Source: Escarpia spicata
Lineage: Eukaryota; Annelida; Polychaeta; Sabellida; Siboglinidae
Length of the DNA stretch: 64,000 nt
Direction of reading: 5' to 3'
Assembly: GCA_963995525.1 (NCBI GenBank)
Contig: OZ023206.1
Location: 48,121,585-48,185,584 of the forward strand
Positions 1 through 11,905 of the stretch are shown here, piece after piece; position 1 is the stretch's first letter; each line of letters begins with the position of its first letter. The translations under genes and the position numbers were made by a program. The notes under the pieces were generated by a model, which did no database searches, was not told the origin of the DNA, and was given only the letters and a program-made list of their open reading frames with translations.

Positions 1-779
1 TTGAAATGTGTGTCAAGCTTTATTATTCCTCAATACAGCATTACATGGCACACCAGTTGATAAGCAAACATTTCAGTTTTGGTAGTTGCATGGAAATATT
101 TAATATTGTATTTTACTATTATTGTTTGTATATTATAGGTTTAACATGTTGTTTATTTCACATTTAGTTTCCAATGTAAAGCGGTAACAAATGCTTAATT
201 AGATTACTTTTCCGAATAGATATGCCCTGTGCTTAATGCATATTATATATATATATATATATTGTTGAACATTCATACTCCTATGGTCCAGCATTTGAGT
301 AGTGACTGATATATCAGACTAACGGTTTATATACCAAAGACTTCGATTTCAATATCAAACAAGTGCTCAGAAAGAATTCCTGGGGAATATACAAACCTAC
401 CACAATGACTATTACTACTACATGTACCATAATGTCATTGCCTAAACACAAAACATAATAAAATCTTAATAATATATAAAATGGCAATGAAATATATAAA
501 CGCAGTATATACAATTTCAACAATATATATAATTGTTCTAATCAGCACTATCAAAAGTTATACAAGCCATTATAAATCAAATTTATAATTAGTTTGAGCA
601 GAAATGTCTATGATCAACCAGACTACTGTGACCTGTTCAGTGTTATGATGTATAATGCATGGAGATGGTACAATGTCCACAACTCTGTCTAATATTAATA
701 CATCAAAATATAATTCACACTTCATAGTAAATCCCGCCACAACTTTCATTGAGAACGTTTTAGTAGTATTATAACATTA
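1..779. other. AT-rich non-coding stretch
   Basis: I see no supportable gene here. The stretch is AT-rich with a short TA dinucleotide run at about 241-262. The words around 289-307 recur at about 10900-10921, so at least part of it is a dispersed repeat edge. The small open frames are low-complexity and have no recognisable domain. Confidence 0.6.
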
Positions 780-1075
780 TTTTGCACCAGAGGGATTTCG
801 ATTATTCTGGGTAGCCTCTATTATTTGTTTATTTTACTTCCATACGTCATATATGTGTAAGTAGGACCATTTAAAAACTGTACCGGTACTTCGATGCTGC
901 CTATTAAACCATAATGGGGGTAGTGGCCACTTATTCCACTCCGCTCTACCCTCTCAATTGCAAACATATTTAAGTCAGATTTTACCAATATTGGCCCAAA
1001 TTTAGCCAACAAAATAAAACACTACCAATCAAACTGTCAGATATTACCTTTATGGACAACATAATAATGTATTTA
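780..1075 (+). mobile_element. LINE fragment, PLE empty-site homologue
   Basis: This stretch matches the two flanks of the Penelope-like element further along (about 13850-14020 and 16797-16920), but without that element between them. From about 957 the plus strand reads IANIF...TNIGPNLANKI, a conserved stretch just upstream of the reverse-transcriptase domain in many LINE ORF2 proteins. It is a short, broken piece with stops, so it is non-functional. It is useful because it shows the pre-insertion sequence around CAATTGCAAA. It abuts the leader of zinc-finger unit 1. Confidence 0.6.
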
Positions 1076-1780
1076 AGAGTGGCTCCTACAACAGCGACTA
1101 TACTTAGTCTCAATATAAGTCTCCCGTCCGTTATAGTACACGTTCTTTTGTTTTTCTAACATACGTTTTATATTTATTAATGTGTACTCGATTGTAAACA
1201 TATTGTATGGTTTTTGTTACGATTGTTCTGTATTGTGTATTTACGACGAATAAATATTTCCTGTTTCTTCAAAATACACTTTTCCCAGTCTTCCACACTG
1301 TTCTTTACATTACATTGTTTATGCTTAGCCTGTTTCAAACGACGTCCTATGGTGTCACTTACTTTTATTTTGTTTCAGAACCCAAAAATTTTGTGACAGA
1401 ATTGTCAACAATAAAATAACAAAGGTGCAAAAATTGGTGGGCATTTTCACCAACATCTGTCACGTTGAGTGCACCTTCACGACGTAGAACATCGAGGCTC
1501 GTCACAAAGAAGAGAACACTTGTGATGGAATGACTCATGGCTCAATATTTAGCGTTTATGCAGACACCAACTCCATGTGACGGGGAACATTTCAAGTGCG
1601 ACAGTTGTGCAGCAAATTTAAAGATTCCTTTGCTTTCTCAGACAGTTGAGAACACACTGACACATGTGGAAGACATTCTTTTCCGAGGAACGGTTTAAAG
1701 CTGCACGTTGAGACAGATTTTTAAATGTGACACCTGTGGAAAAAGTTTTAACAAGTTGTTGTTTTGAAACTATATTGTTC
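1076..1780 (+). pseudogene. zinc-finger unit 1, leader exon region (decayed)
   Basis: This is the leader of a locally repeated C2H2 zinc-finger gene. The same sequence recurs at about 19340-19976 and 45865-46600. It starts at the shared words GGTGGCTCCTAC, contains the shared stretch around 1180-1320, and then a degenerate finger-like segment at about 1560-1730 (FKCDSCAANLK, later HSF.RNGLKLHVE). In unit 4 the same segment is an open frame, but here it is interrupted by frameshifts and stops. I infer a decayed amino-terminal exon of a zinc-finger protein. What this segment would do in the protein is not known. Confidence 0.55.
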
Positions 1781-1937
1781 CACCTTGGTAAACACTATGA
1801 ATAGTGAGAATTTCTTCAGGTGTGATGTACACTAGTGATAACACGTATATGTGATTGTAGCATAACTGCATTGAGGACAACAGCACGAAAAAAAATAGTG
1901 TGTTTGTAAAAAGGTTCAAAACAGATACTGTTTAAAT

Positions 1938-2850
1938 ATGTCTGTGAATGTGCACACGAGTAGTGTAGAGAAAAGATTCAAATGTGATACATTTGGTGCA
2001 CAGTTCTCAAAAAGTGGAAATCTGAAGATGCATGTCCATATACACACTGATAAAACCCTTCAAATGCTACACATGTGGTGCACAATTCTCACAAAGTGGA
2101 AATCTGCAGATGCATGTCCGTATTCACACCGGGGAGAAACCTTACAAATGTGATACGTGTGGTGGAAGGTATTTAGAAAGGGGCCGTTTGAATTTGCATG
2201 TCCGTATCCACACCGTGGAGAAACCCTACAAATGTGATACCTATGGTGCACAGTTCTCAGAAAGTAGTAATTCAATAAACATATCAGTATACATACGGGG
2301 AAAAACCCTAAAGATGTGATACCTGTGGTGCACACATCTCTGCAAGTGTAAATCTGAAGACGCATGTCCGTACACACACCGGGGAGAAACCTTGCAAATG
2401 TGATACGTTTGGTGCAAAGTTCTCAAAACTTGGTCATTTAAAGACGCATGTCCGTATCCACACCGAGGAGAAGCCTTACAAATGTGGATCACAATTCTCA
2501 CAAATTGGAAATCTGAAGACGCATGTTCGTATCCACACCGGAGAGAAACCTTACACATATGATACATGTGGTGCACGGTTCTCAGAAAGCGGAAATCTGA
2601 AGACGCATGTTCGTATCCATACGGGGTAGAAACTTGCGGAGAACTGTGCACCACATATAAGACATATGTCTTATCTGTGGTATACAGTTCTCCGCAAGTG
2701 GAATTCTGAAGAAGCACTTCCGTATACAGACCATGGAGAAACAAATGTGATATCTGCGGGGCACAATTTGCATAGAGTATCGATTTGAAATCACGTGGCT
2801 ATTCTCACAATGAAGCTGAGCCGAGGTGATACGTGTGGCGTCCTGTTCAC
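1938..2850 (+). pseudogene. C2H2 zinc-finger array, unit 1 (decayed)
   Basis: This is a remnant of a poly-C2H2 zinc-finger protein, a family that usually binds DNA in the nucleus. It begins with MSVNVHTSSVEKRFKCDTFG, homologous to MSVTVHTNTIEKRFKCDICG in unit 4, where the frame is intact. About eight finger positions can be traced to about 2620 ([19 protein letters not shown] and relatives), in several frames: a shift near 2040, a stop near 2318, and TAG replacing a linker codon near 2630. Several zinc-binding cysteines are lost (CDTFG, CDTYG). From 2640 to 2850 there are only worn finger traces, which match the tail of unit 4. I am confident it is a pseudogene. Confidence 0.8.
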
Positions 2851-3344
2851 AAGTGGTAATTTTAAGTGAGACATGCGCACTGGCAATGTTAACACACAAT
2901 TGAGATATAACATATGTGGGTGCTCAGTCGTTTTAAAAGAATGGTTCAGGACGGAAACGTGTTGAGATTCGCACATTACGTTTAAGATGTGATACTTGTG
3001 GACATCATATCGGAAACAGTAGTATGTTAAATATGGTTGTTGTTTGTGGATACTTGTACCGATGTGAAATGATTGAAATGCGACACATGTAGAACACATT
3101 GTTCGGGTATGTGATTTTCACAATAAAAATGCTTCTTTGGATATGTTCTGTCTGTGTAACGTCTAGCAACGTTTGTGGATGACGTAACATGAACTGCCTG
3201 ATTTGTGATATCTTACTGTAGTCAAGAGATTCCTGGACAAGGTTGTCAAACAGGGTAATTGTTAATGCATAGGCCCATCAGAATAAAGTTGTGTTTTCGG
3301 CAACCCGCTCGACCCTATTAATAGGTAGCTGGTCGTAAAATGGT
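2851..3344. other. non-coding tail of zinc-finger unit 1
   Basis: No gene is visible. Faint finger-like words (CDTC, HMW) continue to about 3130 without an open frame. The end borders the 3-prime tail of a minus-strand LINE. Confidence 0.45.
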
Positions 3345-6300
3345 CTATATCATTATTATTATAAAGCATTTATAGAGCGCTGTGTGTCCGGATAACTAAT
3401 CTGCTCAAAGGCGCTGACAATCGTAGTGTATAAGTAAAAATACATTAAATGACCAAAACATTTTTTTAATATAAAGGTTAAAGAACATGATTTAAAAGTA
3501 GCATATAAAAATTACATAAAATGTCAGTTAGATAAACCGTAATAAATATAAATATATATATATTTACAAGTGTATATACATATCTAAATTAAATGAGTTA
3601 GCCTTTTAGATATATAAAATACTTAATGTGCTTAAATTATATAAAATAAATACATATAATAGACTAATTAAAAATAATAGTAATAAATAACTGCATCCTA
3701 AGTACATAGCCGAATGTCAACATTGCACAAATGTCACTTGCGGATTACAAAGTTCTTTGAAGGCCTGTCGAAATAGATATGTCTTTAAGAGTGATTTGAA
3801 AGTGGCAACGCTGTTTGCATGCCTGACTGCATGAGACAGGGCATTCCACAGGATCGAGCCAGCCACCGAGAAGGAACGACGGCCATAACGTTCAAGGTGA
3901 TATTTCAGCAGAACTTGTTCGGCCGATCTAAGCGATATTGTCGGCGTGTAGGCCGAAACGAGCGATGAAATGTATGCAGGGCCGAGATGGAGCACTGCAC
4001 GATATACCAGAAGTAACAGCTTGAATTCGATCCGCTGGCGTATAGGCAACCAGTGTAGACGATACAGAACAGGTGGTATGTGTTCTCGTCTCCTTGTCCC
4101 GGTAATGAGACGTTCTTTGGAATTCTGTACCATCTGCAACTATCGCAAGTGAGTCTCCGGCAGACCATATAACACTGCGTTGACGTAATAAAAACTTGGC
4201 ATGACTAAGGCGTTCACAATGGTTCTGCAGGCATTAGTGGTAAGACATTTCCTAATCAACGCGATGCTTTGGAGGTGACAATATGCCACCTCACAAACAC
4301 GACGCACTTGATTCGTCACCGACATAGTGTTGTCGAGTAGACCGCCGATGTCGCGGATAACCGGCTTTGGCGAAACATAATACAGATACATCAATGACTT
4401 GGTCAACAGGCGGGTGAACATGTTTCCAATAGTTCACTGCAAATATATGACGATCATCACAGTTTTGTTCTCGTTAAGTAGGAGATTATAGTAAGACATC
4501 CACGCTTTCACATCGGTGGTACAACGAGATATCCGATCGGTGACCATTGTAAGTGGCTGGTCACGGGGAAAGTCATCATGTAATTGCGCATCAACAGCGT
4601 ACATATGATAGCGCAGTTGATGATGTTCAAAAACATGATTGAGTCAAAGGCAGTAGATCGTGAACAGAAGAGGTCCGAGCACGCTACCATGAGGCAGACC
4701 ACATGTTAGATCGACACTTCTTGAAATGACGTTGCCAACTTTAACTGTTTGTGTTATCCAATTCTCTGTAGTTGTTTGAACTGCAAATGATGGTCGAAAG
4801 TATCAAAGGCGGCACTGTGATTTAGTAACTCTAGTATCAAGCTCTTCTTGTCATACAGATGTCGTCCTGTATGCTTACTAGGCCTGTTTCACAGCTGTGC
4901 ATTGCACGGTACGCACTTTGCAAAATATCGAAGATGCCGTTCGCATCCATGTGCTGTCGTATTTCGATTGCAATGCATCTCTCGAGGAGTTTCGATACGA
5001 AAGACATATTTGATATTGGACGATAATTCGATAACAGCTCTGGATCAAGACCATTCCTCTTTAACAGCGGTGTTGCTACGGCAGGTTTCCTGCCGACAGG
5101 CAGTAATGCCGACACGGTGGACATGTCAACAATGCTGGTTAGCATTGGTCCAAGAATGTCAATGTTAGACTTAAGCATGCTTCACGAAATGTCGTCAATG
5201 CTGGAAGAAGATTTGCTCGATGTCTTCTCAACCAGACCGTAAATGTCGGTGACTGTAGCAAGTTGAAAGTCGCACAATGGTTCTTCAATACGGCATTCAA
5301 TATCGTGTACGAATGCGGGCAGTTGGCATAGCGAGCATGCAGTCGCCAGCCGTGTACTAATATCAGCGATCTTATCTGTGAAATAAGCGACCAATCTCTC
5401 AGCTAGTGCATCCGGTCATCGTCACATTCGGGGAGCACAAGCGTACTAGTACGACTCATCAATGTTTTTGTGATGCAATACATTGCTTTGGTATCGTGAG
5501 GTGTAGCTTCGATTTCAGCACAGTTATAAGCAGATTTGGTTGTGGCGATGCTATGCTTAAATGCGTCACGCATGTCAGTGTAAATTTCACGAAGGACAGC
5601 TAGCCGCTTGTGGCGCCACTTGCGCTCTGCTTGTCGCACTTGCTGTCTCATCAGCTGAAAGTTGTCAGTCCGCCATGGATGTCTTGGACGCACGTTTAAT
5701 AATCGTTGGATGACTGATGCATGTCTGTCAATTACCGTTCGAAGTTCATCATTATACTGTTCAAACAGACTCTCAATGTTGGCGGCGGGGTTTTTAATCA
5801 GTGGGAAAGCGCGTAAGTCGCACGGAAACTGCAGCATGTTGATTGCAGCGTATTTATCATAAATCACTTCCTTAAGCACTAGAAGTGGCTTAGATGAAAC
5901 CAACTTACACATGATGATGTGGTGGTCTGTGAGCAAGGACTCCACCGACACGTCTGTCACAATAAAGCCATTCATCGTCATCGATCCCATAGCGAACATT
6001 GAAGTCACCGAGTATAAAGATTCCGGTGTTTCGATGCGAAACGCGTTCAAGAAGTTCGCCGAATTCTACGAGGAATTGGCAAAAGGACTTCGACTTGCGA
6101 CCAGACGATGGTGGTCGGTAAATTACAAAGATGCGTGCCGTTGCAGCAACTCTCGACCCGCATAGCACCACTTCAAGGCATTCGAAAGATTCCGCTGGCC
6201 ATGGTCTGGGTAGAGAAAGGTGGAAGGAGGTCTTAAAAAAGACACCAACTCTCCCACCCGTCGATTGCTCCGCGGGAGGTGTTCAAAATTGTAACCGTCA

Positions 6301-6690
6301 GGGATCATCGCTGAAGTGAAACTCTCATCATTATTGCACAACGACGTCTCTGTCAGGCGCAGAATGATTTACATATGTAGTCTGTGACAAAGTCTTCTTT
6401 GTTAAGAAGAGATGTAATGTCCAACAGCCCAATCATAGCAGTAGTTGGGCTGTCAAACGTAACTCGAATCAGATTCTGCATGCAGGTGTTACGTCTCGTG
6501 GTAAACGAAGGAGGGGGGGGGGGGCGATGGTTAATTAGCACAGTAGTTGGTCTTTGCGTTGACCTCCCTGCCCTACAGCCCCTGCGGGTCTGCCGATTTT
6601 TCAAGCGTCCAAGTGGTCTAGTGTAAGGTGAAATCTGGTCGCAATCGCACGTCCAATCAGGGTCAGTTAGAGTGTACGCGAACATGCTGT
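3345..6690 (-). mobile_element. L2-like non-LTR retrotransposon (LINE), inactive
   Basis: This is a minus-strand LINE of the CR1/L2 group. Reading right to left it has an amino-terminal region, an apurinic-type endonuclease, a reverse transcriptase, and a conserved carboxy-terminal domain. The left end (about 3345-3410), read on the minus strand, has an AGCGC-type stem and a TATAAATG box followed by ATA/ATT triplets, the usual L2 3-prime tail. The 5-prime end is uncertain: coding-like sequence starts near 6685, and the few hundred bases to its right may be 5-prime untranslated sequence. No target duplication was identified. The frame is broken many times. Confidence 0.8.
3717..6685 (-). pseudogene. 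L2-like LINE ORF2: endonuclease, reverse transcriptase, C-terminal domain
   Basis: This would encode the polyprotein for target-primed reverse transcription. Minus-strand pieces in order: 6353-6685, amino-terminal arginine/proline-rich part ending in a GLLDITSLLNK-like stretch that normally precedes the endonuclease; 5403-6341, endonuclease pieces with GIFILGDFNVRYG and a basic linker; 4837-5178, early reverse transcriptase (LLSNYRPISNMSFVSKLLER); 4508-4836, catalytic region where CGLPHGSVLGPLLFTIY is readable and the YADD box reads YAVD; 4140-4421, thumb region (YYVNAVLYGLP); 3717-4139, C-terminal domain (RLITGTRRREHIPPVLYRLH and RLHWLPIRQR). Pieces lie in different frames, and the altered catalytic box makes the product inactive. 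Confidence 0.8.
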
Positions 6691-7335
6691 GAAGAATGGC
6701 GGTGCAGTGGTCCTGTTGTTGCCGTCACGCCTGGTCGATCAGTAGCAATGTTGTGGCACAGGTGCAGTTCACTGCGCAGTTCACTGTACAATTACAAAAA
6801 TATTAAAGAGTCACTAAACACTTCCCAAAACAGCATAGTCCATCGTCGATTTGATACCTTCATAAAACAACTGTAAAAAGAGCAATGCTGTATTGAAATA
6901 TAAAAAAAACTGGTAAAATGCTAAATATGAGAGCTTGCTATGGTGCAATGCAGCCACTTAGAGGAGCAACACATTTCGTACGATAGTCAATCTGTTTGCC
7001 AAAATTGCCTTATTCGGCTTACGCATAGCAAAGTATTTGAACAGATATGTCGGGGACGGAATAAGCTCGTACTAAAAGTAGGTTGCTGTGTCTTCGCATC
7101 GTTCTAGAAGGACCAGCAGTCTTGAAAACATAATAAGTGGATCAACATACACCGTTTGCTGATCGATCTTGATTCCTTTTATTAAATTAATCAAAGTGTG
7201 GACAGTCTCACTGCGTTTCATCGATGCTTCGTGAACCTTGACGTTATCAAGTTTCTCTTGTAGCGATAAACTAACTTCTTCGACATCGTTACAATTGACA
7301 CCGTCACTATCGGTAGCAATTATCCCTGATGACTG
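6691..7335. other. no gene seen
   Basis: This stretch is between the LINE and the next pseudogene. Its left part could be the LINE 5-prime untranslated region. No domain, RNA gene or clear repeat structure was recognised. Confidence 0.4.
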
Positions 7336-8354
7336 CTATCTCAATTCGTGCCTATCAACATCAAAGGGATCATGCTGAGCAAGCCAGTTGAAGATTATTT
7401 TCAAATCCTCAAAATCTCTATTACAGCGGGCGCTCCCCAGCTCCACGTGCTGCTCACTGGTTCTGTGGACAAGTCCTGTGACATCGGTCATGGCTTCGTG
7501 CTCATCGGCACACTTATGCATACTGTACACCCATAGCAATCGCACCGTCTCTGCGATCCCTCCTCCTCCAGTTAACCAACCTTCGCTCTTTACAGATCGC
7601 ATCGTTACTTGCTCAAGTGTGAGATCTGTCCACAAGCCGGCCCAGTAACGATCGCTGCGACGCTACGTGTGGTACCCATGCTCTGAAAATTTTGCATACA
7701 ACCAGGCGTAGCTACCATCCACTGGAGATACGTGCGACCACTTTTGGCACAGTAGAAGTGGCCGGAGGCAGCAAATAAGTTCAGCATACGAAGAACTGCA
7801 ATTATATGCGTATTCCAGCTGCCTATCCTCTCTGCACGAATGAGCAGCTTTAAAGTGTCGGTGTAATCCATGTATATCAGTTACAATTGTATGTGCCGTT
7901 CTTTAACTCTTTTTTTTTTCATACTTCATGTCTTCCATGATGTTTTTCTGCTTCATGAGACCAGGTGACTCGCCAATACTCTCAACACCGATTTCGTGAT
8001 TTCTAAGCTGTTAAATTCGTAGTACAAACGAAGCTCTTCCACTTCAGTCTCAATCTCTTGATGGACTCTTGTAAATGGCAGTCAAGTTCATTCAAAATTA
8101 TATAATTACGAGTCAGCATCATTGGAAACTTCCTCACTTTCATCCTCTCAAGTGAAGTCTCCCTTACCTTCGTCACTCGGTGCAACGGTTGTCCTGTGCT
8201 GCACCACGACAGGATTACCGTCGCCACACTGACCTGATTTCCTCGAATGCCCCGCTTCTTTGAGTCTGGCCATGAATGCTGCTTTAAATATAAAGTGTCC
8301 TCTTAGAGCTCTTGAAACAGCCTTCCCCGTCATCATGCGTGTCACTGCATTCAC
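7336..8354 (-). pseudogene. broken member of an uncharacterised repetitive invertebrate gene family
   Basis: Three minus-strand pieces belong together. 8148-8354 carries NAVTRMMTGKAVSRALRGHF. 7605-7871 carries LIRAERIGSWNTHI, then NLFAASGHFYCAKSGRTYLQ. 7336-7635 carries WTDLTLEQVTMRSVKSEGWL, VRLLWVYSMHKCAD and HVELGSARCNRDFEDL. From memory, this motif order occurs in a multicopy family of uncharacterised proteins in cnidarians, crustaceans and other invertebrates. I know no assigned function, although its copy number suggests a mobile origin. The pieces at 7605-7640 overlap in different frames, and the stretch between 7871 and 8148 lacks a continuous frame, so this copy is broken. It lies in DNA otherwise made of transposons. 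Family membership is from memory and unverified. Confidence 0.5.
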
Positions 8355-8424
8355 ACCGTAAACACCGTTTCAAGCAAGCCCGACATGCCTGAACCTGCCA
8401 TCAAGCTGCCGATGCTGCCGAGAA

Positions 8425-8585
8425 GGAATGAAAGAATGAAGGAAGGAAGACAGGGAGGAAGGAAGGAAGGAAGGAAGGAAGGAAGGGAGGAAAGAATGAA
8501 GGAAGGAAGGCAGGAAGGAAGGAGGAAAGAAAGGAAGGAAGGAAGGAAGGAAGGAAGGAAGGAAGGAAGGAAGGAAAGCATGAAG
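8425..8585. repeat. GGAA/GAAG microsatellite
   Basis: Imperfect GGAA tetranucleotide repeats, purest from about 8536 to 8577 with GGAG and GAAT interruptions to the left. Open frames through it on both strands are low-complexity artefacts. The sequence to its right (about 8586-8800) could be the 3-prime end of a minus-strand element with this run as its tail, but no protein remnant supports that. Confidence 0.9.
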
Positions 8586-9989
8586 AAAAGAAATGTTTAT
8601 TTGTCCCAGTGACACAATACTGATCGATAATAAATATACATTAATCATAAGTAAACAATATATGACCTTATTTCCACTACAACAGAAAAACAATCACGAA
8701 ATAAACTATTCAATACATTAATGTGAATGAAAAAGTGGTGTCAAAGGGACGGGAGACCCCTATTAAGACCAATTTTGGTCGCTCACGAAGGGGCCACCAA
8801 AAGCTCACCAGGGTATGAAAATTCAGAAACATAATACATTTGATACAATATATCCGCTAAACAGGCTTACAGAACTTTGACATGCCAATATTAAAGAACT
8901 TTGACAGTGCATCTAGGCACATATCACGTATGCTTATATCGTGTCTGTGGTTTCCGACATGGAAATTCATTGAAATTTAACTGAAAAGGGGTTCTTCACT
9001 GAAACGACTATAAGTTCCCCCTAAGGAGGATTGGAGAGGAGTTTTTACCATATTAAAGAGCACAACAATGCGCTTTGAGTGACACTATATATGCTCAGGT
9101 AACAATTTGTTCCCGGTAGTCCATTATTTGGATATAGAACGACCATAATATACCATACTCCACTCTTCGGGGATTGGGGTGTAGATCTACGGGTCGACGT
9201 GAAGAAGCGTTACACGGTGGTGGGGTGTCCGGTTGCGCTTTACGTAACGAATTAAACGAATATGTGTTAGTTTGTTCAGCTGTCAATGTTTGACTGATAA
9301 TGCTCAACATATACCAAGTTAGTTGCAGTCAGAAGAGTATGCCTTTTAGGGTTTTGGGGATAACAATAAAAACGAGCTCCCAAATAGCTTCAATATCATG
9401 CCCTGGTAGTTGTCGGTCGTGACAGTAATATTGACCAAATGTTACAAAATAAACTACATGATTTATTGTATTTAAACACCATAACGTGCTCGCAGGTCGT
9501 TCTTTGTTCATCGATAGGCCGTAGTCATGATAGTGTTGAATCGTCAAATGATATTCGTCTTGCTATGCTATTTTAAGAGTGTATATATATAGACGTAGTC
9601 ATTATTATGTATGCGTCTACTCCGTGTTGTCAAGTCCATGGCCCAGGGGCCTTTTTGCTGAAGTATTCGCACGGGCTCTTGGTTCTTCGATTGTTAGGTT
9701 ACGTATTACGAGCACATCACGTTTTACATTTCGAACACCTGATTTAATTACCACATAAACATGCAAAATGTTGACATATATGTATGGGGTACTATTTTTT
9801 TCACCGCCGCGCCGCCGTAACTTCAGTTTTTTCTAACCTAAACGGGGGACACATTCCAAAGGTTTAGGGGGCACTATCGGGGGCACATTAAAAAAAGGTC
9901 TAGGAACACGCTAAATTCAAAAGGTATATGGGACACATATTATGCCCCTCAGGCTCACTGGATCCACCTGTGCGATATGCAATGAGTGT
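8586..9989. other. non-coding, with a dispersed repeat piece
   Basis: No gene seen. About 9335-9430 (GAGCTCCCAAATAGCTTCAA and flanks) recurs at about 43025-43140, just after the 3-prime end of a LINE, so it is a dispersed repeat. The remainder is AT-rich, with a G-rich patch near 9840-9900. Confidence 0.5.
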
Positions 9990-10890
9990 ACACATTTTTT
10001 ATTGAAAATATTAAATCTTATACGTTGGGAACCCAGCAATCGTACAGCTGAAAATCTACAATAAAAAAACGATGAACTACTCAGATTCCACGCAGACATT
10101 CGCTCTGCCTCGAGTTACATGACGGGGAAAATGAAACCTTGTGTTGTGATTGCGATATCGCCCAGCGGTGGCTCTACGTTACGGAGCTTGGCTATATTAA
10201 TGGAGACAAATGGTGGCGCCACGGTGCGTAGATGATGGAGGCTATGCACACACATTTTGTATTCGTCAATTTCACAATCGCAGAGATCTTTCTTGGGCTA
10301 ACACGTATAATTTAGAAGTAGTGTTGGTCAATGTACAAAAGGTATAATACTGTCATTAATCTTTACATGACAACCCATCATAATACTCGAATATGTTAGT
10401 TGAGTGAGTTGTTGGCGTTACTATTCTTTTAGTGTGAGCGATAAATGGGTGATTCATCCTGAGATCCAGTGGCAGTGGCACACTCACACATGCGCGGCGG
10501 CGTGTTTGGTTGGTAAGTAATACTTATGTGTTTTAGTTGTACCATCGTACTCAAGTACAGTCAAACATAATTATAATGAATATGACGTTTTCCCAAAAAA
10601 TAAGAAAAAACTGCCTGGCCTGGGTAACATTCTGAAACACTGACTAGGGGCTAGGCCCTTGGCCAGACTTTTATTTCATTGATTTGATTCAGACAAATTG
10701 TTACAATCAATACAGTGGTTGTTTTGAGTGAAGCTCTTATTTTTTAACAACAAATACACACTTGGTAAAATGAGGATATTTACCAAATTCATTATGGCAG
10801 GTTTTAATAGCCTCATTGTTTGGGAAGATGCCACTCGCAACAGGCTTCTCAGGAACATTGACATTATTTCTTTCCTGTGGTGATGATTAC
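9990..10890. repeat. 0.9-kb dispersed repeat, copy 1
   Basis: This stretch is repeated in the same orientation at about 44821-45715, with point changes and small gaps. Shared landmarks in order: TATACGTTGGGAACCCAGC, GGTGGCTCTAC, GGTGGCGCC(A/T)CGGTGCGTAG, TGAGCGATAAA, ATCCAGTGGCA, ACTGCCTGGCC and the final TTCTTTCCTGTGGTGATGAT. It has no open frame of note. It may be a non-autonomous transposon or an old segmental duplication. I found no terminal repeats that decide between these. Confidence 0.7.
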
Positions 10891-11100
10891 ATACTCAAAT
10901 GCCCCAGCATTTGAGTAGTGACTCGGCCCGGGCCGAGTTGTCTCGAGACATCTCGGCCCCATCCTGAGACAACTCAGCCCCCGCAAGTCGGCTCGATGAA
11001 AAATTAATGCATGTGTGTGTGTGTATTTTTTCTCAAAGGCCTTTCATACTTTTTCATCGAGCCGATCTGATGGGGCCGAGTTGTCTCGAGACGATAAATA
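10891..11100. repeat. hairpin-rich palindromic repeat
   Basis: Three palindromic features are stacked. ACTCAAATGC and GCATTTGAGT pair around CCCA at about 10893-10916. GGGCCGAG and CTCGGCCC flank a GTCTCGAGAC palindrome at about 10929-10960. GGCTCGATGAAAAA near 10990 is complementary to TTTTTCATCGAGCC near 11050, with a TG run in the loop. The GGCCGAGTTGTCTCGAGAC word occurs twice. This suggests a small foldback or MITE-like element. No clear target duplication was found. Confidence 0.55.
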
Positions 11101-11199
11101 TTTAACATAATTATTTATTCATATTTAAACTAACTAAGCCACCCAACGGTCTTTGATCTGAGTTTTTCACCAGATCGCATGAATGTTCAGGTTATTCAC

Positions 11200-11905
11200 A
11201 CGTACTCCGAGAGTACGTAGCATGCCAATTACCCCGTTGTGTCGTTTCATAGATCAAAGCACACACATAGGGTGTTTGAACTTCAGCACTTTCTGACAAG
11301 ACTGGTTTACCTTCCCTTTGATGACGAGTACATGAATTAAAATAGCTCAGAGTCGATAGTTACCGAGCAGATCTTGAGTGTCAGTTTTGCACAAGCCAAG
11401 TTCGAAACAGCAATGAGACTCGTATAGCTTGACTGATGGACCTCACAGATCATCTATTTTGATCATGAAGATTTTTAAAGATGCTGTTGAAAAATGACTG
11501 TAATCGTATTCGTACTCGATCATAATCGTAATGCTTACGATAGGTGTGTGACGCATATATTGATATTGCTCCTTGTGAATGTCCATACTATAATCACTTC
11601 CGCAAAATCTAAGTTGTTAGCATATATTCCAGTTGTTTGCATAATCTTCGTTGTTATTGAAAGTGTGAAAAGATCAGTCGGATGATACATTCTGACAACT
11701 TCAGAATTATCTGCTCAACGAAACAATGACGGAGTCGCAAGCGAGTTACCCCTCTGTGCCCATTCACACATTTATACTGTCGTAGTAAACAAGAAGCCGA
11801 CAAACAACTACAACTACATTCCCTTCAGAAGTATCTGCTCAATGAAACAATGACGGAGTAGCAGGCCACTTACCCCATTGTGTCCCATCACACATCAGAA
11901 GACAC
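11200..11905. repeat. degenerate local repeats of about 85 bp
   Basis: The word block ATCTGCTCAA(C/T)GAAACAATGACGGAGT, followed by a TTACCCC / TGTG / TCACACAT series, occurs at about 11707-11775 and 11828-11900. A weaker third copy is near 11220-11275. No coding potential is visible. Confidence 0.5.

Noticed and set aside
8351..8693. Leu/Pro/Ser-rich and Glu/Gly/Lys-rich frames
   Set aside because: They are translations of the GGAA microsatellite.
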